A DNA stretch of 5,063 bases, from assembly GCA_002389265.1 (NCBI GenBank), contig DGOD01000229.1:1-5063 (forward strand), read 5' to 3'. This DNA is from Gammaproteobacteria bacterium UBA4475. Its GTDB lineage: Bacteria > Pseudomonadota > Gammaproteobacteria > Pseudomonadales > Azotimanducaceae. Made by a program: the position numbers and the translations under genes. Within the stretch, counting starts at the first letter, position 1. The number at the start of each line of letters is the position of its first letter. Below, piece after piece: positions 1-5,063 of this stretch. The notes beneath the pieces are model-generated. The model was not told the origin of the DNA. It searched no databases and saw nothing but the letters and a program-made list of their open reading frames with translations.

Positions 1-1025
1 TGTGGAAACAGGTTGATAGCGTGGGCTTGTTCGTCACTTGCTACCTCATGGAGTCCTAGCACAGGTCCCCAGATCAGTCCGGCTGCGTCAAAGATGACGC
101 CCCACTCATCACGGCTTTTGTCCGCCAGAACCCGGTCAATCTCAGGAACCAACACGGGCATCATCTGGTAGCGGCTGCGGGCATCAACAAATCGCTCATC
201 AGCAAGCCATTCTTCTTTGCCCAGCGCTTTGCATAATTTGGCCCAGCCCGAGGCTTCTGGCATGTTGAACACGATCCAACGATCGTCGCCGCACGGGTAA
301 CGGTTGGCCGTTGGCAGCAACATGTTTTCTCTTGAACGCTGTCTCACTGGTGCCTGGTCGATGGCAGTAGTCGCAAAATCGCTAGCTTGAGTCCAGACGG
401 CAGTCTCATACAGCGAAGTCTCAACGACCTGGCCCGTGCCTGTGCGTTCGGCCAGGCGCAGGGCGCCGAGTATGGCGCCGACTAATGCCAGGCCGGTGGT
501 GTGATCACCCTGGGCTGGGCGTGCCATCGGTACAATGCCATGGGGTCCTTCGCGCATGGCATCATAAAGACCTGAGCGGCCAAAGAAAGCCGTCACGTCG
601 TAACCGGGACGCCAGGCATCTGGTCCTGTTGTACCGTAGCCGGTCAGTGTGGCGTGAACCAGGCTGGGGTTAATGGCCAGAAGTGTTTCCGGATCGAGCC
701 GGAATTTTTCTTGGCGCTGGGCCAACAGATTACAGACGAATACCTGAGCTTTACTGCAGAGCTTATGAATGATGTCGATAGCCGCCGGATTGGTCAGGTC
801 GACACAAATTGAGCGCTTACCGCGATTGTCGACGTCAAACTGAAAGTCATAGTCCCGCACGCCGTCGATCTTCGGTGGCCTACCATTGCTGCGCATAGGG
901 TCGCCGTTCAGGGGCTCAACTTTGATCACAGTGGCGCCCATATCAGCCAAAATTGCCGCCGCGCTGGGTGCTGCCATCCAGTTGTCAATTTCTATAATCG
1001 TGATGTCATCTAGGGGTAGCGCCAC
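1..1025 (-). CDS. CaiB/BaiF-family class III CoA-transferase (C-terminus cut off by window edge)
   Basis: This frame is open from a GTG codon at 1025-1023 to the left edge, giving 341 codons without a stop; family members are usually about 380-410 residues, so only the C-terminal end is missing. The GTG is chosen because AGGAG (1035-1031) lies 5 nt upstream and the family N-terminus begins at once. Visible family motifs are IDNWMAAPSAAAILADMGA (near residues 13-31), VIKVEPLNGDPMR (33-45), DNRGKRSICVDL (66-77), TGYGTTGP (128-135) and RPAQGDHTTG (169-178). Asp174 in QGDH matches the catalytic Asp that forms the aspartyl-CoA anhydride in formyl-CoA transferase and CaiB. The family moves CoA between carboxylic acids in the cytoplasm, as an intertwined dimer. 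Substrate specificity cannot be read from the sequence; carnitine, oxalate, succinyl or 2-methylacyl substrates all occur in the family. It lies 138 bp downstream of a TauD-type dioxygenase on the same strand, which suggests a catabolic role (inference). Confidence 0.93.
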   Translation of the reverse strand, partial: MALPLDDITIIEIDNWMAAPSAAAILADMGATVIKVEPLNGDPMRSNGRPPKIDGVRDYDFQFDVDNRGKRSICVDLTNPAAIDIIHKLCSKAQVFVCNLLAQRQEKFRLDPETLLAINPSLVHATLTGYGTTGPDAWRPGYDVTAFFGRSGLYDAMREGPHGIVPMARPAQGDHTTGLALVGAILGALRLAERTGTGQVVETSLYETAVWTQASDFATTAIDQAPVRQRSRENMLLPTANRYPCGDDRWIVFNMPEASGWAKLCKALGKEEWLADERFVDARSRYQMMPVLVPEIDRVLADKSRDEWGVIFDAAGLIWGPVLGLHEVASDEQAHAINLFP

Positions 1026-1163
1026 AGTAACTCCTGTTTGCTTTATTTCGAAGGGGCAATAATACCTTGTTTAATTATTGATGGTGCAAAATCAACCAGT
1101 GTATATCCAGGGTTGATGGACGTGGCTCAGGCACAGCTATAACGCCAAATAAAGGCCAAGAAA
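1026..1163 (-). promoter_or_regulatory. Intergenic region upstream of the CoA-transferase, with weak promoter-like boxes
   Basis: This 138-bp AT-rich gap separates the dioxygenase stop from the CoA-transferase start. Read on the minus strand it holds a TATTAT box (1064-1059) that would sit about 34 nt before the GTG start. The nearest -35-like element is TTGCAC (1089-1084), with a long 19-nt spacer and a poor match to consensus, so the promoter call is tentative. An inverted repeat (1091-1117) lies just upstream of these boxes and is listed separately. The ribosome binding site AGGAG is at 1035-1031. No GC-rich hairpin followed by a T-run was seen after the dioxygenase stop, so readthrough from upstream is possible. 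Confidence 0.3.
1091..1117. repeat. Operator-like inverted repeat ATCAACC-N13-GGTTGAT
   Basis: Two perfect 7-bp arms, ATCAACC (1091-1097) and GGTTGAT (1111-1117), flank a 13-bp AT-containing spacer. The half-site centres are 20 bp apart, about two helical turns, which suits a dimeric regulator. A third ATCAA/TTGAT-type half-site occurs on the CoA-transferase side: the minus strand reads ATCAA at 1083-1079. The repeat lies upstream of the weak TATTAT box. The arms are not GC-rich and no T-run follows, so it does not look like a terminator. A binding function is inferred; no regulator gene lies in the window. Confidence 0.35.
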
Positions 1164-2063
1164 TTAGTTTTGAGCCTGATCCTTCAGATACATAAAAAGT
1201 TGGCGATCATGACGGCTGGTGGCCGACAAGCTGCCGGCACGCACATAAGGTGCCCAGGGTGAAGGTGCTACGCCTTCGACTTTATCTCCCATAATGGTGA
1301 CTCGCTGGATAATTCGTTCGCCAATAAAGTCGTTCAAGACAAAGTGTTGGGTACAGCGGTTGTCCCACATAGCGATGGTGCCTTCAGTCCAGGACTTACG
1401 GACCGTAAACCGCGGTTGAGCGACCCATTGCGTCAGGTACGTCAGCAGCGCGGCACTTTCGCTGGCGTTCATCTCAACGATACGGCGGGTGAAGTGTTCA
1501 TTGACGTATAGCGCCTTGCGCCCGGTAACCGGGTGCACTCGAACTACTGGATGAATAGTCATTTGATCCGGGCGATTGTGGGGGGCAGCGTCGTGCAGTG
1601 CTGTCAAGCCTTCACAAAGGGCTTGCATGGGTGGTGATAATTCATCATATGCGGCGTAAAGGCTGGCCCACATGGTGTCTCCACCTACTGCCGGTGACTT
1701 CACCATATGCAGAATTGACATCAGTGCAGGGCTGTCTTGAAAGGTAATGTCAGTGTGCCACTCATCGGCTATGCCGCCTTGGGTTGCGACCAGCTCAAAC
1801 AACTCTGGGTATTCGACATGGTTGCTGTCTTTTAAATTGGGGTGGCCCTCGAGTTCACCAAATTGACGCCCGAACGCGATATGTTCGGCTTTGCTAGGGG
1901 ATTGATCGGGGAAAAATAGTACTAAATGTTCGATCAGTAATGCCTTGATGGCGTCGATGTCACTGGCTGAGGCCGTGGCCACCGAGGGTCCGCGGATATT
2001 GGCGCCGAGTGAGCCGGATAGCGGAGTGACTTGCCAATCGTTCGGGATAATAGCCGTCGGCAT
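1164..2063 (-). CDS. TauD/TfdA-family Fe(II)/2-oxoglutarate-dependent dioxygenase
   Basis: The 299-residue product matches the length of the family (E. coli TauD has 283). The iron ligands are His103 and Asp105 in WHTDITF and His240 in WDNRCTQHF, a stretch almost identical to TauD. Thr130 in GGDTMW and Arg250 in NDFIGER fit the 2-oxoglutarate-binding Thr and Arg; Arg254 fits the second TauD Arg, which contacts the substrate. The enzyme should couple decarboxylation of 2-oxoglutarate to hydroxylation of a small acid in the cytoplasm. Of the taurine-contacting residues, His (HP at 74-75) is kept, but the Tyr and Asn positions appear to be Leu77 and Ala99, so the substrate probably differs. The ATG at 2063 is preferred: AGGAA (2076-2072) lies 8 nt upstream and the N-terminus then aligns with TauD. 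An in-frame ATG at 2102 would add 13 residues but lacks a ribosome binding site. The CoA-transferase follows on the same strand. Confidence 0.92.
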   Translation of the reverse strand: MPTAIIPNDWQVTPLSGSLGANIRGPSVATASASDIDAIKALLIEHLVLFFPDQSPSKAEHIAFGRQFGELEGHPNLKDSNHVEYPELFELVATQGGIADEWHTDITFQDSPALMSILHMVKSPAVGGDTMWASLYAAYDELSPPMQALCEGLTALHDAAPHNRPDQMTIHPVVRVHPVTGRKALYVNEHFTRRIVEMNASESAALLTYLTQWVAQPRFTVRKSWTEGTIAMWDNRCTQHFVLNDFIGERIIQRVTIMGDKVEGVAPSPWAPYVRAGSLSATSRHDRQLFMYLKDQAQN

Positions 2064-2198
2064 GGGGGCGCTTCCTGTGTGAGATGATCGTTTTTTCAGC
2101 ATAAACTAGCGTGACAAAAACTGACAGTAGACCGCGCCGAAGATTTTTCGCCATCAACAACGACGATTGGCCGTGATGGTGATACCTGGCTGGGCGAT
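2064..2198 (-). other. Intergenic region between the lipoprotein and the dioxygenase
   Basis: This 135-bp stretch contains no gene. It holds the dioxygenase ribosome binding site (2076-2072), a 10-bp-phased direct repeat of TGACA on the plus strand (2112-2116 and 2122-2126), and a loose 6-bp inverted repeat, CCATCA (2151-2156) with TGATGG (2174-2179). A TATGCT box on the minus strand near 2103-2098 could be a -10 element, but no good -35 lies 17 nt upstream of it. No strong terminator for the upstream lipoprotein gene was seen. A promoter for the dioxygenase is likely somewhere here, given the gap size, but cannot be placed. Confidence 0.3.
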
Positions 2199-3566
2199 CT
2201 AGTTGAAGTCATCTTCTAAAACGATCTGGATTGGCAGGCCACCACCAGTTGCGTCCGTGAGGTGAAAACGATAAATCTTGTCATTCTGCAGTTCCACAGC
2301 TAACGGACCGAAGACGATGTCCTTGGTGCCGGCATCTGTGACGATCAAGTCGTAGCTGCCCTGTTCGAAGCTCATGCCGGCGGTGTTGAGTAATGAATTA
2401 TTAAAGCTCCTGGGTGACGCATTCTCGATACTGGTTGACGGTGCTACGAAGTAGTAATCGAGCAAGCCGCTGCTGGGCGATGCATGGGTTCCCGTGAGGA
2501 CAAATCGCGTGGCGATGTTCCGGTTATCCTCTGGCGTTAATGCTAGGCTCGGTCCTGTGTCGGTGCTCAGTCCCGTAATAGTCAGCGTGTAAAAATTACC
2601 TTGCTCGACGGTGGGCGTAGCCTCAGCCAATATCGTTGTAGCATCGCCGGTGGGTGTCAATTTGAGGGTTAACTGACCGCGAAGGTCGGTAAGTATGTTG
2701 TCCGTCATCTCATTAAAGGTGACGTTAGCGGCAAACAGCTCATCATTGAAGAATATGTCAATCGGCCCTTGATCAGGCAGGGTGTTTATCGCGCGAATCG
2801 CGGCGGGTAATTCTTCTAGAACGAAGAATTGAGTCCCGGTGACGCTGAGATTGGCGACTCGAACACCTTTGCCTTCAGGACCAAAATAATCCGTCAAGAC
2901 TAGCATGGCTCGGCTCTTGGCCGGCAGATCAAAGCTTCCCGAGCGCCAGAGTATCTGGGCGTCAGTGGGTGCTGTGCCGGTTGCCGGCAGCGAGCTCACT
3001 GCAAAAAGTTCATAGCGTTCGCCGCTGCTGGGATTGAGTGTCAAGGACTCGGTGAACTGTCCCAAGAGTACAGTTGTCGGTGCGCTAAAATCATTATCTT
3101 GAACTAGCAGGAATCCCACCTCTGCGCTCAAGCTGTTGGCAGCATGGACAATTTGAACCTCTGTATAGTCGGCGGGGGTGTCAGTTGACGGTGCATTCTG
3201 GATCTCCAAAACCACTGGGCTGTTGATCGTCCCGGCAATGATCACCGTCGCCTGGGTGTCGGTGGGAACGGTCAGTTGGCGATCGAGCAGTAGTTCTCTT
3301 TGTCCATCAGGAAAGTGGAAAACTTCCATCTTCCGTGGCAGGCCTGGCAATATATTGAAAAATGCTGATCCTTCGCTGAAATTCAGAGTCGCTTGAGTGA
3401 GGTTGTCTACGGATACCCTGAGTGTCGTGGAGTCAGGGACGGCGTTGAATACCCGAACAAAGCCCTTCGGTACAAGGATCGGTTCAACAAAACCTTCCTC
3501 GGTACCGCAAGCGGCCAGGAACAGAAGTGTCGCAAGGGCTAAAACTACATTGATCGAACGTCGCAT
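2199..3566 (-). CDS. Lipoprotein with four DUF4397-like beta-sandwich repeats
   Basis: The 455-residue product starts with a lipoprotein signal: two Arg at residues 2-3, a hydrophobic core, and the lipobox LAAC with Cys20 as the lipidated residue. No acidic residue follows the Cys directly (the sequence continues GTEE), so outer-membrane sorting is likely. The mature part resembles DUF4397 domains, marked by a strand of the type VRVFNAVPDS, and repeats four times: from about 37 (VRVFNAVPDS), 137 (VQIVHAANSL), 257 (IRAINTLPDQ) and 355 (RFVLTGTHAS). Each unit ends in a strand such as NFYTLTITG or KIYRFHLTD. DUF4397 proteins are extracytoplasmic and of unknown function, often linked to surfaces or adhesion. 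No catalytic motif is visible. The ATG at 3566 is chosen because AAGAAG lies 7 nt upstream; an in-frame TTG at 3572 would add two residues but lies too close to that site. Domain family is fairly sure; role unknown. Confidence 0.85.
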   Translation of the reverse strand: MRRSINVVLALATLLFLAACGTEEGFVEPILVPKGFVRVFNAVPDSTTLRVSVDNLTQATLNFSEGSAFFNILPGLPRKMEVFHFPDGQRELLLDRQLTVPTDTQATVIIAGTINSPVVLEIQNAPSTDTPADYTEVQIVHAANSLSAEVGFLLVQDNDFSAPTTVLLGQFTESLTLNPSSGERYELFAVSSLPATGTAPTDAQILWRSGSFDLPAKSRAMLVLTDYFGPEGKGVRVANLSVTGTQFFVLEELPAAIRAINTLPDQGPIDIFFNDELFAANVTFNEMTDNILTDLRGQLTLKLTPTGDATTILAEATPTVEQGNFYTLTITGLSTDTGPSLALTPEDNRNIATRFVLTGTHASPSSGLLDYYFVAPSTSIENASPRSFNNSLLNTAGMSFEQGSYDLIVTDAGTKDIVFGPLAVELQNDKIYRFHLTDATGGGLPIQIVLEDDFN

Positions 3567-3611
3567 AGACAATCTTCTTAAAACTCAAGGAAATTCAAGG
3601 CGCAACAATAG

Positions 3612-3640
3612 TTGATATTGACCGTTGATGCCAGCGACAA
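3612..3640 (-). promoter_or_regulatory. Candidate sigma-70 promoter for the DUF4397 lipoprotein
   Basis: On the minus strand, TTGTCG (3640-3635) and TATCAA (3617-3612) are separated by exactly 17 nt; each matches the consensus at four of six positions. Transcription would begin near 3605, leaving a leader of about 40 nt before the ATG at 3566, with the AAGAAG ribosome binding site inside it. It lies in the 92-bp gap after the RNA methyltransferase stop. The match is moderate and could be chance. Confidence 0.35.
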
Positions 3641-3658
3641 GCGAGCTCCAAAGGCCTG

Positions 3659-4450
3659 TCAGGCCTGAAAAATGTTACGAAAAGCAACGATGCTGGCGGC
3701 GGTACTGACATTCAGTGACTCTACGCCATGATTCAGCGGGATACCGACCAATTCATCGCACAGGGCGACGATTTCGGGACTGAGGCCATCCGTTTCATTG
3801 CCTAGGATGAAAACCTGCTTGCCAGTGGTTGGGATGGCTTGAATTGAACGCCGGCCACCGGCTGCCAGACCCAGTACCGAGAAGTGGTTGGTTTTGAGTT
3901 GCTGCAGGGCCGGACCCAGCTCGTCACAATAGTAGATAGGCACTTTCAAGACTGTGCCGGCACTGGCTTTAATCACCAGCGGATCAATGCGGGCACAGCC
4001 TTTTTGTGGCAACAGCAGACCAGCACAAGGGGATGCGCCCACCGCGCGGATGATCAACCCGAGGTTCTGTGGGTTCGTGACTCTGTCGAGGGCAATCAGA
4101 TCCAGGCTGGCATTGGGGTGGTCCTGAGCAAGCTGGCATAGATTGGCCAGCGGTTGATAGCCTGGCGCTTCAATATCTATGGCGACACCTTGATCCTGAC
4201 GGCCGTTCCGTGAGATCCGCGCCAGCGCCTCACGGCTGTGATAGCAAATCTCGACGTTTTTGGCTTCTGCCAGGCTAATGATATCGGCAATAATACCGTT
4301 AGTCTTATTGGATTGCGCCAGATGCAGTCGAAACGGTGTGGTCCCGGCGGTGGTCAAGGCTTCATACACAGGTTTGCGCCCATAGATTGTCAGCAGGCTG
4401 TCAAAAAATGACTTGCGCTGTGTGTAGCGTTCTTTTTCGGGCTCAGACAT
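3659..4450 (-). CDS. SpoU/TrmH-family RNA 2'-O-ribose methyltransferase (RlmB-like)
   Basis: The 263-residue product is a SpoU-class (SPOUT) methyltransferase that transfers a methyl group from S-adenosylmethionine to a ribose 2'-OH in rRNA or tRNA. An N-terminal substrate-binding domain is seen from about residue 22 (IYGRKPVYEAL). The catalytic domain follows with all three motifs: motif 1 at 121-136 (LDRVTNPQNLGLIIRA, with Asn129 and Arg135), motif 2 at 214-223 (FILGNETDGL, with Glu219) and motif 3 at 237-256 (IPLNHGVESL, then NVSTAA, with Ser245 and Asn247). These form the trefoil-knot cofactor site. The N-terminus is about 20 residues longer than in RlmB. It may be RlmB or a paralogue such as the YfiF type, so no symbol is given. 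The ATG at 4450 is preferred over an in-frame TTG at 4459; neither has a strong ribosome binding site. Its neighbours show no link to RNA modification, and it is divergent from the hydrolase gene. Confidence 0.93.
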   Translation of the reverse strand: MSEPEKERYTQRKSFFDSLLTIYGRKPVYEALTTAGTTPFRLHLAQSNKTNGIIADIISLAEAKNVEICYHSREALARISRNGRQDQGVAIDIEAPGYQPLANLCQLAQDHPNASLDLIALDRVTNPQNLGLIIRAVGASPCAGLLLPQKGCARIDPLVIKASAGTVLKVPIYYCDELGPALQQLKTNHFSVLGLAAGGRRSIQAIPTTGKQVFILGNETDGLSPEIVALCDELVGIPLNHGVESLNVSTAASIVAFRNIFQA

Positions 4451-4684
4451 GGGTATCAACTTAACATGGTTAATCGGTTCGCAAACTTACGGCAGACTAC
4501 TGGAGACCGAACGGGCAAGTTAACAGGCCGGCATCAGTCAGCTATGTTGACACAATTTCGAGTGTTGATGTAGGTCTCATTGGATCGCTTCTAAGTGATC
4601 ATAGTGCCTGTGGTTTAAGGCTGCCCTCGAAGTGGAAATTACGCTACGCTGACGATTCTTCGATGGCTAAAGGATGAGTCTGAT
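4451..4684. promoter_or_regulatory. Divergent intergenic region between the RNA methyltransferase and the hydrolase lipoprotein
   Basis: This 234-bp gap should carry promoters for both divergent genes. On the plus strand there is a perfect -35 hexamer TTGACA (4547-4552), but no good -10 box follows at 16-18 nt, so it is only suggestive. A short palindrome TTAAC-ATG-GTTAA (4461-4473) lies just upstream of the methyltransferase start, and a GTTAAC site lies at 4519-4524. A five-codon frame, ATG GCT AAA GGA TGA (4663-4677), precedes the hydrolase start and overlaps its ribosome binding site; it is probably chance. No RNA gene or longer coding frame was recognised. Confidence 0.4.
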
Positions 4685-5063
4685 TTGAAATTCCCGATAC
4701 TGGTCCCAGGTCTAATCAGTTTATTGCTGCTGACAGGTTGTGGGGTGGCGGATGAGCAGCTCGCCGTGGCGCCTGCAGAGACAATCCTGCTGGGTTCTTG
4801 TGAGCGTCCCGATGACCCGGCCTTGGTGCGTGTTTTTAGCGAGGCACAATGCGCTCTGATCAAGGTTGCCGAAAACCCCAAACAGCCTGATGGCCGGCAG
4901 ATAGAGCTTGCGGTGATGGTGCTGCCCGCGATCGCGCGAGTTGCCAAGCCTGATCCGATTTTCTATCTTGCCGGGGGGCCTGGACAGTCGGCGATTACCA
5001 GTGGCCCTATTGTCTTCAGTGCCTTGCTGGAGCTGCGTAGGCAGCGGGAAGTCATACTGGTTG
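4685..5063 (+). CDS. Lipoprotein alpha/beta hydrolase, TAP-like (peptidase S33 type), N-terminal part
   Basis: The frame is open from a TTG codon at 4685 to the right edge: 126 codons, with the C-terminal majority missing. The TTG is the only start that keeps the whole signal peptide; AGGA (4671-4674) lies 10 nt upstream, and the next upstream in-frame stop is at 4616-4618 with no ATG or GTG between. The signal peptide has Lys2, a hydrophobic run and the lipobox LTGC with Cys19, predicting an exported lipoprotein. Cys39 and Cys56, the segment KQPDGRQIELAVMVLPA (66-82) and the block FYLAGGPGQSA (93-103) are typical of tripeptidyl-aminopeptidase-like hydrolases; the GGPG loop (97-100) forms the oxyanion hole. 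The last residues, REVILV, are where the usual DQRG strand begins. The catalytic Ser, Asp and His would lie beyond the window. Likely a periplasmic or membrane-anchored peptidase or esterase; substrate unknown. Confidence 0.85.
   Translation, partial: MKFPILVPGLISLLLLTGCGVADEQLAVAPAETILLGSCERPDDPALVRVFSEAQCALIKVAENPKQPDGRQIELAVMVLPAIARVAKPDPIFYLAGGPGQSAITSGPIVFSALLELRRQREVILV

Noticed and set aside
485..673. Plus-strand 62-codon open frame
   Set aside because: It lies fully inside the minus-strand CoA-transferase gene, which has clear family motifs; the product is Trp/Arg-rich and resembles nothing.
1960..2160. Minus-strand 66-codon open frame overlapping the dioxygenase start
   Set aside because: It is a different frame over the N-terminal part of the dioxygenase and the intergenic region, with no recognisable motif. 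The dioxygenase frame is supported by its TauD-like N-terminus.
2151..2179. CCATCA / TGATGG inverted repeat downstream of the lipoprotein, as a terminator or operator
   Set aside because: The arms are 6 bp, the spacer is 17 bp, the GC content is low and no T-run follows; too weak to call.
3178..3615. Two adjacent plus-strand 72-codon open frames
   Set aside because: Both are antisense to the DUF4397 lipoprotein, including its signal peptide, and show no domain or good ribosome binding site.
3652..3666. Hairpin AGGCCT-N3-AGGCCT at the methyltransferase stop codon, as a possible terminator
   Set aside because: The stem is only 6 bp with a 3-nt loop, it overlaps the stop codon, and only three T residues follow on the transcribed side. 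AGGCCT is self-complementary, so the pairing may be incidental.
3884..4141. Plus-strand 85-codon open frame
   Set aside because: It is antisense to the SpoU methyltransferase catalytic domain and shows no recognisable motif.
4639..4947. Minus-strand 102-codon open frame
   Set aside because: It is antisense to the hydrolase lipoprotein, is Ser/Thr/Arg-rich, and lacks any family signature. The plus-strand frame has a lipobox and a GGPG motif.
1..5063. Search for a defence system, CRISPR array, mobile element or RNA gene
   Set aside because: No repeated spacer pattern, transposase, integrase, toxin-antitoxin pair, tRNA-like cloverleaf or rRNA segment was recognised; all genes fall into ordinary metabolic, RNA-modification or lipoprotein families.

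Overview
The window looks like bacterial chromosome, most likely from a gammaproteobacterium. This is inferred from the moderate GC content, AGGA-type ribosome binding sites, two outer-membrane-type lipoproteins, and a TauD-family dioxygenase next to a class III CoA-transferase. No rRNA, tRNA, CRISPR array, insertion sequence or phage gene is visible. All five genes can be assigned to a family, at least in outline.

Four genes lie on the minus strand. Read in the direction of transcription they are: a SpoU/TrmH-family RNA 2'-O-ribose methyltransferase (4450 to 3659); a lipoprotein built from four DUF4397-like beta-sandwich repeats (3566 to 2199); a TauD/TfdA-family Fe(II)/2-oxoglutarate dioxygenase (2063 to 1164); and a CaiB/BaiF-family class III CoA-transferase (1025 down to the left edge, C-terminus missing). 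On the plus strand, divergent from these, is the beginning of a lipoprotein alpha/beta hydrolase of the tripeptidyl-aminopeptidase-like (peptidase S33) type. It starts at a TTG codon at 4685 and runs off the right edge.

Gaps between the minus-strand genes are about 92, 135 and 138 bp, too wide for a tight operon, so each gene may have its own promoter. The best candidate promoter precedes the DUF4397 lipoprotein. The gap before the CoA-transferase holds a 7-bp inverted repeat with 20-bp spacing that resembles an operator. No convincing intrinsic terminator was found.

The most plausible functional link is between the dioxygenase and the CoA-transferase: oxidative attack on a small acid, then transfer of CoA to a carboxylate, as in peripheral catabolism. 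The substrate is not known. Two taurine-contacting residues of E. coli TauD appear to be replaced, so taurine itself is unlikely. The RNA methyltransferase and the two lipoproteins look like independent neighbours. Nothing here clearly amounts to a new multi-gene system. The items most worth following up are the four-repeat lipoprotein, the altered dioxygenase pocket and the inverted repeat upstream of the CoA-transferase.
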